Positions 19,871 through 33,324 of a stretch of 60,000 nucleotides of DNA are shown piece by piece. Each line of letters starts with the position of its first letter. Position 1 is the first letter of the stretch. Below the pieces are notes generated by a model. It was given only the letters and a program-made list of their open reading frames with translations. It was not told where the DNA came from and ran no database searches. The stretch is from Glandiceps talaboti (taxonomy: Eukaryota; Hemichordata; Enteropneusta; Spengelidae): contig NC_135549.1 of NCBI RefSeq assembly GCF_964340395.1, positions 27,973,595 to 28,033,594 on the forward strand. Reading direction: 5' to 3'. The translations under genes and the position numbers were made by a program.

Positions 19871-22800
19871 TCACCACCACCATAATACGGCCGTAATCAC
19901 ACCAGCTACAGTAGACAATAGTCCTGCTGGTCCTAGTCTCTCTCCATTCTCCTTCTCGACGTCCTCCACGGCCTCGGCCTCAGCCTGGGCTTCGTTCTCC
20001 TCATCCCCACTCTCCTCATTCCCACTCTCTCCATCTCTGTTCTCCTCCTCCTCCTCCTCCTCCTCCTTCTCTCCATGATCTTGGTTCTCCTCGTCCACGT
20101 TCTCCTCACTCGCACCCTCCTCATTCCCACGTTCGCCATATTCATTCTCTCCATCCTCCTTCTCTTCAACAAAGTTTTCTTCATCTTTATCTACAAGTTC
20201 TTCCACAACATTTTCCATATCCCCATTACCACTATTGCTAGCTATATTGTTGTCTTGATCACTGCCTGCTAACAGTACTTCATCTAGATTACAATAATAA
20301 ATATTCAGTTCTTAGATTTCCCAATACCTTCAAATAATTTCTGAATCAATAACCCTCAATAATGAGTTTGATATCCTACCTACGTATCACTCATTCACTC
20401 CTTGAACCATAATAGAGAAACTTTTAATATAATTTAGATGCAGATACAAAATAAATACTAAAGTCTAAACTGACTATTGTGTTCTCGATCGTTTTTGTTG
20501 TGATAACCGATCTTCAGGAATTTTAATTTTATATGTAATTGAAACATCATTCATACATACATACATACATACATACATACATACATACATACATACATAC
20601 ATACATACATACATACATACATACATACGTTCGTTCGTTCGTTCGTTCGTTCGTTAATTAATTCATTCATTCATCCATTCGTTCTTTCGTTCGTTAATTC
20701 ATTCATTCATTCATTCATCATTCATTCATGCATTCATTCATACATTCATTCATTTAATTTCTTTTACGAAAGGTTTCAAAATTCACTATAGTATGCACTT
20801 AAACTTAAACTCAAACTTATTATTTTAAAATGATGTTTAAATTATCCATGAAACCTCTATGGTAAAAAATGTCGAATGTTGTAAACAAAAAAGAGGGCAT
20901 TTACTCACCAATCATTTTTGTCAACAGTTCTCTGTGCACTTCTCGACGACTTTCCAGTCCCTGATTGACATCTGATAGTGTTTTACTAGGTGTATTTGTA
21001 GGTGTCTTCGTGAAGATTTCGACAGCAGAGGTTGCCTTGTGTGGGACCTTTATAAACATATCATCGTTTTCATGGGGTGAACTGCTACTACTGCTACTGC
21101 ACAGTGAGTCATCGTATGACTGGCTGAGCTGGACGTCTTCTTGGTCACTAAGAAAGTCGTATGACCACGAACTTTCAGTTGACAAGACACTTACGTCATC
21201 ATCTTCAGTTGTTGTCTCATAACGTTGTAATGACGTCATTCCAGCATCAAGTCGTGAAGTTTCATTAATCTTCAATGAAGCCTTAGATTTCATATTCATA
21301 TCTACTATGAAGTTGGCCGTGGCTATCATACAGGAGATGTATGTCACCAGGGTGGAAAACTGAGTTTCATTACCACATTGAAACTTCACATTCTGTAGTG
21401 ACAAAAATTAAGAGAAAATGATGATTATCAATCATGAAAACAATGAAGACTTGCCTGTTAAATAAATGACAATAGTAAAATCTACTTATTTCATTAATTA
21501 ATTCAGTGGATATTCACATTTGCAAATCATTGCATGAAAAAAGTATCTAGTGATGATTCTGTCTATTTTCTTATTCAGTACTTCATGTAGTAATGTATTC
21601 ACACCATACATTTATCAATTTGTATCAAACGTTGTTGAATACTCTTCTACATATATTAGGAGTGTCTAATTTGTGATTCGATGTGACTTGCGTTGTAACT
21701 ATATCGTTTTTAGCAACTCCGAAGGCACACAATATAAACGATACCCACATTTACGTCACCATCATTCAAGCTTGCATTATTGAATCTTTGTAATTTGAAA
21801 CTAGGCAAACCGGTTAAACATTTCGTTATTCCTCAACTGCACAGTCAATTTATACTTTATCGAGTATGTATTATCTATTATGTATAACTTTGTCAACGTT
21901 TTCTGTTCACACTTTTTTCACCCTTCGCTCGGTCCTGGCAACGCCTTGTCCAAGCTGAAAGGCCCGGTGTGAACCCTACCCCCAACCCCCATCTTCTAAA
22001 TTAAAACAAACCTTGAGTCCAGCATATGCGAAGAGACTTATCTTCAGGTCCTTCATCTTCCTCTTTCTATTGGAGCTAATTGGTTTTAATTTCATGCTGG
22101 ATATGTTAATGAGATTTATAGAGACCGTCTTCTTCTTCTGAAACAAAAGCAAACATGGAAAAATACTAATTCTGAATAAATAGATCACAAAATGAAGTAA
22201 TTGAAAGATGTCTTTCTTATTATTACATAAATGTATCGGATGTTTGGGACAAATGGTATTTGTGAATCTTTTTGGGAAAAGATGTCGATGCTAAATTTAT
22301 GCCTAGGTCTATCTACCACTGGTAAGAAACAAATATGAAAATACCAACAGGACACTGCGTAGCTATAGTAACTTGGATGTATCTCTCTGCAATAAAATAT
22401 ATCTTATTTCCCGCGAAAAAAAATGTGACTGTGTTTCCGATAACATGACCTAGGAAAATAGAGTCGGGAATTAATTTAATTTAATTGTTTCAACCCAAAA
22501 CCAAACAAAATGTTGGTCAGAATATACCCCTTCTGTGGTAGTTTGATGAAATATACAGACATAAAGGCACGAAGACAATTAATTTTTTATCTGTTGGTTT
22601 GAAATGTTTTAAAAAATTAGTCGGGTTATCGGAAATATACGTGCACAATTTTTGTTTTGCCTCATTACTGTTTGCAGAGTTGGATATCAACACATATTTA
22701 CCATTATTCTATGCAAGCTAAACTGTGTGGTATTAGCCATTACTAACGTTACACTGTGTGGTATTAGCACAGGGGGCAGCGACCATGTAACTGATTGATC

Positions 22801-23397
22801 GATCGATTGGTTGATTTATTGATTGATTGATTTATTATTTGGTTGAATGATTGATCGATTGAATGATCAATTTTTGTGGTGCAATATAACTTATTTTGTG
22901 TGTGATATTGATCAAGTCGATCATTGAGTTTTAAAACTATTTCTTTTTCTTTCCCTGGTTACTTTGCTCTCAGCTATATCTCAGACCACTAGCAGTCTGA
23001 GGCTGTATGTAATTCTCTCTTTTGTTTAATGACTAAATAAAGACGCCTTGTCCATTCTTCCCCTCTCATCTAAATTAAAACATTCATCTAAATTAAAACT
23101 AGTAAGGAACTCTTCCATACTAGTTTATGCATGATCGAATGTTTGTCCAGTGTGATAATCTCCCAGCAGATGAGAGATAAAGCAAACTGTTAATGTAAGT
23201 GATATCTCGCCAATTATAAGATTAGGAAAGTTTTAATTAGATGAGAGGGGAAGAATGGACAAGGCGTCAAAGTAACCAGGGAAAGAAAAAGAAATGGTTT
23301 TAAAACTCAATGAGTGAATTCATAAATATCACACACAAAATAAGTTATATTGCACCACAAAAATTGATCATTCAATCGATCAATCATTCAACCAAAT

Positions 23398-23443
<46 letters not shown>

Positions 23444-24494
23444 CCGATCGATCGATCGATCGATCAATCAGTTACATGCTCGCTGCCCCCTATGGTATTA
23501 GCCATTACTGTCGTTACGGTATATAAACGGTGTATAAACAAAACACAAACATCTGAAACTTTCGTCCCTTTATCAACAGACTAAAGTATTTATTATGCAC
23601 TAAAACAAACGTGTTAATTACTAGTTTGAGAATTCATACCACTCACTGTTATGTTAACACCTGGTCCCAAGTTTGTGAAAGATTAAAACGGCCCCATCCC
23701 TGTTTAATATTACTATTATTGTCTCAAAATTAATTACCTTATATAAGATGTTGATGGTTGTGGGATAAACCAACTCCACTGTACACTTCTCCCAACGTTT
23801 GAAAATTCCAAACGAAGACTTGACTTTAACTTTTTCGGAAATAATAGTATCACGCATCTGAAAGAAATATAAAATTCGCTATAAAACCGACCTCTCGACA
23901 ACATATATATGTATAGATATCAAATCATGGGGAGATTTTCTCCCTAAGTTATTGAGTTGCAGTCAATATTTAAAGTGGAGTTGTCATTTTACAAAACATT
24001 TTCTTCCTCCACCACCACCCCCACCCCCACCACCACCACCACCCACCTTTTCTTTTTAAATGTTGCGTCACAATTTTTTTCCGTTGATCAAATGAGTAGC
24101 CGGGCGCTAATGGGGGAAATCGAATGAGTGAACTGTTACTTAGCAACGCTCACTATTTACAGTACTCTTTCTGACGCGCGTTTATATGTTCGATATTTTT
24201 GTTTTTCACGCTACGCACTGACGAACAAAATATTGTACCGGAACTAGTCAAAATTTGTCGTAGTATTCGCTGAAAACATGGTCTTTTTTTCGTAACTTGT
24301 CTATACCGTGAACGTCCTATGAAACTTTTCAATACAAATACGAGACGAGACGAGATGTTCACGATGAATCAACTCACAGTATTTAGTCTGGAGATTCATA
24401 CATTTCTGGCCGCCGCATGTGAAGGCACAAGAAAGAAAATTATGTCGGAAATACTTACCGAAAACCTCGACGATAGCAGTTGAACGTTATTCAT
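19871..24494 (-). CDS. Tandem family copy 1: PH-like, acidic, hydrophobic-tail protein
   Basis: Five exons on the minus strand: 24494-24459, 23857-23738, 22137-22012, 21392-20909, 20283-19871. All junctions are GT-AG and in phase, giving 393 codons. The start was chosen because the short first exon ([12 protein letters not shown]) is conserved in copies 1-3. Exons 2-4 carry [40 protein letters not shown] and FQCGNETQF, whose spacing resembles a PH-domain strand pattern. This is a motif reading only. A serine/acid-rich linker follows ([14 protein letters not shown], then poly-Ser), then [12 protein letters not shown]. Exon 5 is about 100 residues rich in E, D, N and G, then a hydrophobic stretch ([17 protein letters not shown]) at the extreme C-terminus. 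That layout suggests a tail-anchored membrane protein. I do not recognise the family, so no function is assigned. Confidence 0.82.
20551..20755. repeat. (ATAC)n/(GTTC)n/(ATTC)n microsatellite in intron 4 of copy 1
   Basis: Tetranucleotide arrays occupy the same intronic place as related arrays in the other copies (27390-27600, 33942-34132, 59645-59690), but their lengths and motifs differ. The repeat has evolved independently after duplication. Confidence 0.95.
22768..23493. mobile_element. hAT-like foldback element in intron 2 of copy 1
   Basis: Termini CACAGGGGGCAGCGACCATG and an inverted near-copy flank arms of over 200 bp that include TTTTTGTGGTGCAATATAAC and a GATT/AATC tetranucleotide stretch. 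GTATTAG (up to 9 bp, GGTATTAGC) is present on both outer sides, fitting an 8-bp-class target duplication. Copy 3 has the corresponding site without the element. Confidence 0.75.
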
Positions 24495-24571
24495 GCTTAT
24501 AACCAACTTATTTGTCACTACAATAACTAGCAGACCATGGAGTAATACTAGTATTATTACGGGAGTACTAA

Positions 24572-24579
24572 TGACGTCG
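24572..24579 (-). promoter_or_regulatory. CRE-like TGACGTCG upstream of copy 1 start
   Basis: TGACGTCG, close to the CREB/ATF palindrome TGACGTCA, lies about 78 bp before the proposed ATG. It is retained at the same spacing in copy 2 (31593-31600) and copy 3 (36940-36947). It sits in a well-conserved upstream block, so conservation may simply reflect recent duplication. Confidence 0.3.
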
Positions 24580-24979
24580 ACACACTGCTTTGAACTGTGT
24601 TCTCGGCAAAGATGACTACCGTAGTAATGTCACTGTGTTTACATCTTCTTGTTGCCAGGTAGACGTTCCATCCTGTATGAACTTCGCTGCGCTGATTGGA
24701 CAGAAGTTTCAATCACATGACAGACTCAGTATTATCTGGGGGGGGCAGGCTCTATTTGTGAGGGACTATGCACAATGCAAGAATGCATCAGAGTAAAAAG
24801 AAGGCCATATAATCACAGATTTCTTTTATGAAATATATCAAACATCATATCTTATCATATCAAACAACTTGTTTTACAGCGGGGTTTGCTTTGAATATAC
24901 TGTTTAGGTGTTCAGTCGCATGATCATGATTGATGAAGGAAAGATGATCATTTGGAAAACAAACCAAACCAAAACAATA

Positions 24980-25604
<625 letters not shown>

Positions 25605-25815
25605 TCATCGCCCAATCTGATTAAAATCCGATGCAGATGTCGGCTAATCATTCATTGCTATTTTATCTTCGTTATTTTGCCTGAATAGTGCATGTTTACG
25701 TTTTTAGCCTGATCGCCTCCTCTACGAAGGTCAATTCAGGCATAATAAGGAAGGTAAAATAGTAATGAATGATTAGCCGACATCTACATCGGATTTCAAT
25801 CAGATTGGTTATCGC
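25605..25815. mobile_element. MITE family E, copy 1
   Basis: The arms CATCGCCCAATCTGATTAAA...GCCTGAAT and their inverted copy (ATTCAGGC to AATCAGATTGG...ATCG) surround a loop with CCTGATCGCCTCCTCTACG. It abuts the (CAGA)n array. A second copy is at 32204-32429 in the same position relative to copy 3 of the gene family. Confidence 0.75.
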
Positions 25816-26773
25816 CACGCATGCTCTCTTGAAAGAAAGTCGTGAGCAGGATGCTCACGTTCTGCGCACACACGAGCAAAATGTCACTCGTGGCCAAAAT
25901 TATCAAACACCGTTAGATATTTGGCTCACGGCCACGAATGACCAAAATCTCATGAAAATTTGCCCGCACACACGAGGAATCGGCCTTAACAAATTCTAAC
26001 TAGTGAAATTTTGCTCAGCTAATTGCTCTAGTGTACGCCGGGCTTTAAACTTTTTTATTTCTACAATGACTTCACTAACATCTCTTTAAATCGATATCAC
26101 AGATCTTATTTTGCCCAATCATGATTTTAATTAATCCGACATCATTAGTGGAACCGAGATTGTAAACAAAACGCTCAATCACGATCATGATTACTTACAC
26201 GTAAACTTTTGAAAACGGTTCACATATTTCCAATAAATAAATGATTTTACACTTAGCAAAATGATTGCAATGATTCAAAATTACCAGTCTTAGCGAACTT
26301 AACACAGTTTATTTGCATCATGTTTTCCGTCGTTTCTAACTTGCCGTCAGTCACATACACTATTTCCATATTGATATTACGGTGTCCGCCATCTTGTAAT
26401 CATTGTGATAGGCATAAATTTGTGATCGATTATGAAATCGAAAGCGCCCCAGATCTCTTGCCAGATTTAATTCAGATGTAATTAATTGGTTCTTGTTTGT
26501 CCCAAAATTGAAATTTCCCCATTCTAAATCCATTCATGCCATGCGGTCTCACGAACATCATCTAAAAATTTGAACAATCACACAGTTGTTAACGAAACAA
26601 TGTTAGGTTTTAATGATTTATAATTGTCATCTGTATAAAAGGTAAAATTCTTTACAAAATCAAAGTTAAATATACGTAATTTAAAATTTCTATAACTTCA
26701 AAATGGACAAGTGTCTTACACATCGGAGATAAATGTACAAAGAAGTTGTAAACTGAATGTTCAAGAATCATCG
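25816..26773. other. Spacer and 3' flank of family copy 2
   Basis: This has no gene. The short open frame at 25769-25999 is shared with 32381-32587 only because the whole spacer is duplicated. The right half is the conserved 3' flank of the family. Confidence 0.6.
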
Positions 26774-29436
26774 TCACCACCACCATAATACGGCCGTAAT
26801 GACACCAGCTACAGTAGACAACACGCCTGCTGGTCCTAGTCTCTCTTCAATCTCCTCGTCCTCCTCTACATTCTCCATGTCTTCCTCGGCCTCGTTCTCC
26901 TCATCCCCACTCTCCTCATTACGACTCTCATCATGTCCGTTCTCCTCCTCATCCCTCTCTCCAAGATCTTGGTTCTCCTCGTCCACGTTCTTCTCATTCG
27001 AACTCTCCTCATTCTCACGATCGCCATATTTGTTTCCTCCATCCTCCCTCTCTTCGTTACTGTTTTCTCCATCCTTATCCACAGGTTCTTTCATAACCGC
27101 TTCCATATCCCCATCACCAATATTGTTAGCTATATTGTTGACTTGATCACGGTCTGCTAACGGTACTTCATCTAGATTACAATAATAAATATTCAGTTCT
27201 TAGATTTTGTCACCAATGATTTTCATACCCTACCTACGTATCACTCGTTCACTCCTTGAACCATAATAGCGAAACTTAAAATATAATTTAGATGCAGATA
27301 CAAAATAAATGCTAAGGTGTAAACTGACTATTGTGTTCTCGATTTTGTTGTGATAACCGATGTCAATTTCATATGTAATTGAAACATCATAATTAATTAA
27401 TTAATTAATTAATTAATTCGTTCTTTCGTTCGTTAATTCATTCCTTCATTCGTTCGTTCGTTTATTCATTCATTCATTCATTCGTTCATTCATTCATTCA
27501 TTCGTTCATTCATTCATTCATTCATTCATTCATTCATTCATTCATTCATTCATTCATTCATTCATTCATTCATTCATTCATCCATCCATCATTCATTCAT
27601 TTAATTTCTTTTACGAAAGGTTTACAAATTCACTATAGTATGCACTCAAACCTAAACTCAAACTTATTATTTTGAAATGATGTTTAAATTATCCATGAAA
27701 CCTCTATGGTAAAAAATATCGAATGTTGTGAAAAAATAGAGCATTTACTCACCAATCATTTTTGTCAACAGTTCTCTGTGCACTTCTTGACGAATTTCCA
27801 GTCCCTGATTGACATCTGATAGTGTTTTACTGGGTGTATTTGTAGGTGTCCTCGTGAAGATTTCTATAGCAGAGGTTGCCTTGTGTGGGATCTTTGTAAA
27901 CATATCATCGTTTTCATGGTGTGAACTGCTACTACTGCTACTGCACAGTGACTCGTCGTATGGCTGTCTGGGCTGGACGTCTTCTTGGTCACTAAGAAAG
28001 TCGTATGACCACGAACTTTCAGTTGACAAGACACTTACGTCATCATCTTCAGTTGTTGTCCCATGACGTTGTAATGACGTCATCCCAGCATCAAGTCGTG
28101 AAGTTTCATTAATCTTCAATGAAGCCTTAGATTTCGTATTCATATCTACTATGAAGTTGGCCGTGGCTATCATACAGGTGATGTATGTCACCAGGGTGGA
28201 AAACTGAGTTTCATTACCACATTGAAACTTCACATTCTGTAGTGACAAAAGTTAAGAGAAAATGATTGTTAATCATGAAAACAATGAAGACTTGCCTGTT
28301 AAATATATGACAATAGTAAAAGTCTACGTAATTCAGTGGATATTCACATTTGCAAAGCGATCATTGCATGAAAAAGGTATCTAGTGATGATTCTGTCTAT
28401 TTTCTTATTCAGTACTTCACGTAGTAATGTATTCACACCATACATTTATCATTATGTATAAAATGTTGTTGAATAATCTTCTACATATATTAGGAGTGTC
28501 TAATTTGGGATTCGATATGACTTGCGTTGCAACTATATCGTTTTCGGCAACTCCGAAGGCAAGCAATATAAACGATACAATTTATACTTTATCGAGTATG
28601 TATTATCTACCATGTATAACTTTGTCAACGTTTTCTGTTCACATTTTTTTCACCCTTCGCTCGGTCCTGGCCATCGCCTTGTCCTAGCTGAAAGGCTCGG
28701 TGTGAACCCTACCCCCAACCCCCATCTTCTAAATTAACACAAACCTTGAGTCCAGCATATGCAAAGAGACTTATCTTCAGGTCCTTCATCTTTCTCTTTC
28801 TATTGGAGCTAATTGGTTTTAATTTCATGCTGGATATGTTAATGAGATTTATAGAGACTGTCTTCTTCTTCTGAAACAAAAGCAAACATGGAAAAATTCT
28901 GAATAAATAGACCACAAAATGAAGTAAGTGAAAGCTGTCTTTCTTATTATTACATGATAAATGTATCGGATGTTTGGGGACAAATGGTATTTGTGAATCT
29001 TTTTGGGAAAAGATTTCGATGCTAAATTTATGCCTAGGCCTGCCACTGGTCGGAAACAAATATGAAAATACCAACAGGACACTGCGTAGCTATAGTAACT
29101 TGGATGTATCTCTCTGCAATAAAATATATCTTATTTCCGGCGAAAAAAATGTGACTGTGTTTCCGATAACATTGCCTAGGAAAATAGAGTCGGGAATTAA
29201 TTTAATTTAATTGTTTCAACCCAAAACCAAATAAAATGTTGGTCAGAATATACCCCTTCTGTGGTAGTTTGATGACATATATAGACATGAAGGCATGACT
29301 GTTTGCAGAGTTGGACAGCAACACATATTTACCATTATTCTATGCAAGCTAAACTGTGTGGTATTAGCCATTACTAACGTTACACTGTATTAGCACAGGG
29401 GGCAGCGACCATGTAACTGATTGATCGATCGATCGG

Positions 29437-29490
<54 letters not shown>

Positions 29491-31516
29491 TATTATTTCG
29501 GTTGAATGATTGATCGATTGAATGATCAATTTTTGTGGTGCAATATAACTTATTTTGTGTGTGATATTGATCAATTCACTCATTGAGTTTTAAAACTATT
29601 TCTTTTTCTTTCCCTTGTTACTTTGCTCTCAGCTATATCTCAGACCACTAGCAGTCTGAGGCTGTATATAATTCTCTCTTTTCTTTAATGACTAAATAAA
29701 GACGCCTTGTCCATTCTTCCCCTCTCATCTAAATTAAAACATTCATCTAAATTAAAACTAGTAAGGAACTCTTCCTTACTAGTTTATGCATGATCGAATG
29801 TTTGTCCAGTGTGATAATCTCTCAGCAGATGAGAGATAAAGCAAACTGTTAATGTAAGTGATATCTCGCCAATTATAAGATTAGGAAAGTTTAATTATAT
29901 GAGAGGAAAAGAATGGACAAGGCGTCAAAGTAACCAGGGAAAGAAAAAGAAATGGTTTTAAAACTCAATGAGTGAATTGATCAATATCACACACAAAATA
30001 AGTTATATTGCACCACAAAAAATGATAATTCAATCGATCAATCATTCAACCAAATAATAAATCAATCAATCAATCAATCAATAAATAAATCAACCGATCG
30101 ATCGATCAATCAGTTACATGCTCGCTGCCCCCTGTGGTATTAGCCATTACTGTCGTTACGGTATATAAACGGTGTATAAACAAAACACAAACATCTGAAA
30201 CTTTCGTCCCTTTATCAACAGACTGAAGTATTTACTACGCACTAAAACAAACGTGTTAATTACTAGTTTGAGAATTCACACCACTCACTGTGATGTTAAC
30301 ACCTGGTCCCAAGTTTGTGAAAGGTTAAAACGGCTCCATCCCTGTTTAATATTACTATTATTGTCTCAAAATTAATTACCTTATATAAGATGTTGATGGT
30401 TGTGGGATAAACCAACTCCACTGTACACTTCTCCCAACGTTTGAAAATTCCAAACGAAGACTTGACTTTAACTTTTTCGGAAATAATAGTATCACGCATC
30501 TGAAAGAAATATAAAATTCGTTATAATATACCTAGTGATAATGCTGTGCCATGATTCGCTAGAATCAGTCACGTGATAGGAAAATAGAATGACTATTTCC
30601 CTAGGGAAATAGTTCCATCAACTATTACATGGTCACGTGACCACCGCGAGTTCACAGCAGGCCAAAATGGCAGCTTCTGACGATGTCGTCTGCCACCGCG
30701 AGTTTACAGCATGATGTATATTATAAAACACATATTGCCTGGCCTATATTCGGGCTATAGCACCCGTTCATTACCCCCTCGTGACTGTGAGTTACCAGAT
30801 CACATGCAATTTCCCTCGGCCTTTGGCCTCGGGAAATAGAATGTGATTCTGGTAACTCACAGTCCCTCGGGTGTAATAAACGGGTGCTATAGCCCTCATG
30901 GCTAGGCAATATGTGTTCACTATAAAACCGACCTCTCCACAACATATATATGTATAGATATCAAATCATGGGGAGATTTTCTCCCTAAGTTATTGAGTTG
31001 CAGCCAATATTTAAAGTGGCGTTGTCATTTTACAAAATATTTTCTTCCTCCACCCACCCCCACCACCACCCACCTTTTCTTTTTAAATGTTGCATCACAA
31101 TTTTTTTCCGTTGATCAAATGAATAGCCGGGCGCTAATGGCGGAAATCGAATGAGTGAACTGTTACTTAGCAACGCTCACTATTTACTCTTTCTGACGCG
31201 CGTTTATATGTTCGATATTTTTGTTTTTCACGCTACGCACTGACGAACAAAATATTGTACCGGAACTACTCAGAATTTGTCGCAGTATTCGCTGAAAACA
31301 TGGTCTTCATTTCTTAACATGTCTATACCGTGAACGTCCTATGAAACTTTTCAATACAAATACGAGACGAGACGAGACGTTCACGATGAATCAACCCACA
31401 GTATTTAGTCTGGAGATTCATACATTTCTGGCCGCCGCATGTAAAGGCACAAGAAAGAAAATTATGTCGGAAATACTTACCGAATACCTCGACGATAGCA
31501 GTTGAACGTTATTCAT
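26774..31516 (-). CDS. Tandem family copy 2: PH-like, acidic, hydrophobic-tail protein
   Basis: Exons: 31516-31481, 30499-30380, 28870-28745, 28236-27753, 27171-26774, all in phase, giving 388 codons. Exons 1-3 have the same lengths (36, 120, 126 nt) as copy 1, and exon 4 is also 484 nt. Exon 1 reads [12 protein letters not shown]. Exon 2 protein appears identical to copy 1. Differences concentrate in the Ser-rich linker (ten or so substitutions) and the acidic exon 5, which is shorter by five codons. The C-terminus again ends [11 protein letters not shown]. Introns and flanks are also alike, so the duplication was of the entire locus. The intron-2 foldback is shared with copy 1, and an additional insertion at 30527-30920 is unique to this copy. 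Confidence 0.82.
27390..27600. repeat. (AATT)n/(ATTC)n microsatellite in intron 4 of copy 2
   Basis: An AATT run is followed by long ATTC arrays with GTTC interruptions. Confidence 0.95.
29394..30136. mobile_element. hAT-like foldback element in intron 2 of copy 2
   Basis: This is the same element and position as 22768-23493. Here both ends read CACAGGGGGCAGCGA and its inverse. GTATTAG lies directly outside both ends. The internal GATT array is longer than in copy 1. Confidence 0.78.
30527..30920. mobile_element. Copy-2-specific insertion with TATAA target duplication
   Basis: Copy 1 has TATAA once at this point of intron 1. Copy 2 has TATAA on each side of 394 extra bases. The insert contains nested inverted repeats (GGGCTATAGCACCCGTT with its inverse, GTGACTGTGAGTTACCAG with its inverse, and AACTATTTCCCTAGGGAAATAG-type palindromes). 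No coding frame was recognised. Confidence 0.75.
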
Positions 31517-31958
31517 GCTTATAACCAACTTATTTGTCATTACAATAACTAGCAGACCATGGAGTAATACTAGTATTATTACGGGAGTACTATGACGTCG
31601 ACACACTGCTTTGAACTGTGTTCTCGGCAAAGATGACTACCGTAGTAATGTCACTGTGTTTACATCTTCTTGTTGCCAGGTAGACGTTCCATCCTGTACG
31701 AACTTCGCTGCGCTGATTGGATAGAAGTTTCAATCACATGACAGACTCAGTATTATCTGGGGGGGGGGGGGCAGGCTCTATTTTGTGAGGGACTATGCAC
31801 AATGCAAGAATGCATCAGAGTAAAAAGAAGGCCATATAATCACACATTTCTTTATGAAATATATCAAACACCATATCTTATCATATCAAACAACTTGTTT
31901 TAGAGCGGGGTTTGCTTTGAATATACTGTTTAGGTGTTCAGTCGCATGATCATGATCA

Positions 31959-32010
31959 GGGGTTGTCGGTGGCCGAGTGGTTAAACCACTTGCCTCTTAC
32001 CACTGCTAAC
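31959..32010 (+). repeat. tRNA-derived SINE head fragment
   Basis: GTTGTCGGTGGCCGAGTGGTT matches the 5' part and A box of serine/leucine-type tRNAs, and is followed by an anticodon-arm-like stretch. The sequence then runs into (GA)n with only a weak B-box-like GTTCAAAGC. This is a SINE remnant, not a complete tRNA gene. Confidence 0.5.
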
Positions 32011-32037
32011 AGTTCAAAGCAAGCAGTCAACTTTGCT

Positions 32038-32198
<161 letters not shown>

Positions 32199-32203
32199 CA
32201 ATC

Positions 32204-32429
32204 ACGTCATCGCCCAATCTGATTAAAATCCGATGCAGATGTCGGCTAATCATTCATTGCTATTTTACCTTCGTTATTTTGCCTGAATTGACCTTCGTAG
32301 TAAATGTTTACGTTTTTAGCCTGATCGCCTCCTCTACGAAAATCAATTCAGGCAAAATAAGGAAGGTAAAATAGTAATGAATGATTAGCCGACATCTACA
32401 TCGGATTTCAATCAGATTGGTCATCGCCA
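32204..32429. mobile_element. MITE family E, copy 2
   Basis: It has the same arms and loop as 25605-25815, adjacent to the same (CAGA)n array. Confidence 0.75.
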
Positions 32430-33324
32430 CGCATGCTCTCTTGAGAGAAAGTCGTGAGCAGGATGCTCACGTTCTGCGCACACACGAGCAAAAAGTCACT
32501 CGTGGCCAAAATTATCAAACACCGTTAGATATTTGGCTCACGGCCACGAATGACCAAAATCTCATGAACATTTGCCCGCACATATGAGGAATCGGCCTGA
32601 GCAAATTCTCACTAGTGAAATTTTGCTCAGGTAATTGCTCTAGTGTACGCCGGGCTTTAAACTTTTTTATTTTTACTATGACTTCACTAACATCTCTTTA
32701 AATTGATGTCACAGATCTTCTTTTGCACAATCATGATTTTAATTAATCTGACATCATTTCTGGAAACGAGATTGTAAACAAAACGCTCAATCACGATCAT
32801 GATTACTTACACGTAAACTTTTGAAAACGGTTCACATATTTCCAAAAAATAAATGATTTTACACTTAGCAGAATGGTTGTAATGCCGTCAGTCACATGCA
32901 CCATTTCCATATTGATATTACGTTGTCCGCCATCTTGTAATCATTGTGATTGGCATAAATTTGTGATCAATTATGCAAATCGAAAGCGCCCCAGATCTCT
33001 TCCCAGATTTAATTCAGATGTAATTAATGGGTTCTTGTTTGTCCCAAAATTGAAATTTTACCCATTCTAAATCCATTCATATCATGCTGTCTCCCGAACA
33101 TCATTTAAAAATTTGAAAGATCACACAGTTGTTAACGAAACAATGTTAGGTTTTAATGATTTATAATTGTCATCTGTATAAAAAGTAAAATCATTTTCAA
33201 AATCAAAGTTAAATATACATAATTTAAAATTTCTTATCTATAACTTCAAACTGCACAAATGGACAAGTGCACATCGGAGATAACTGTACAAATTAAGAAC
33301 TCGTGAACTAGTTCAGGTATCATA
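32430..33324. other. Spacer and 3' flank of family copy 3
   Basis: This matches 25816-26773 with small deletions. There is no gene. Confidence 0.6.

Noticed and set aside
19830-20078. Ser-rich plus-strand frames recurring at 26757 and 59017
   Set aside because: They are the antisense of the acidic exon 5 (GAG/GAA codons read as CTC/TTC).
20965-21222. 85-codon plus-strand frame recurring at 27809 and 34328
   Set aside because: It is the antisense of exon 4 of the tandem family. Its recurrence follows from the duplication, not from independent coding.
31959-32031. Functional tRNA-Ser or tRNA-Leu gene
   Set aside because: Only the A-box half is recognisable. The B box is weak and the 3' acceptor half runs into (GA)n.
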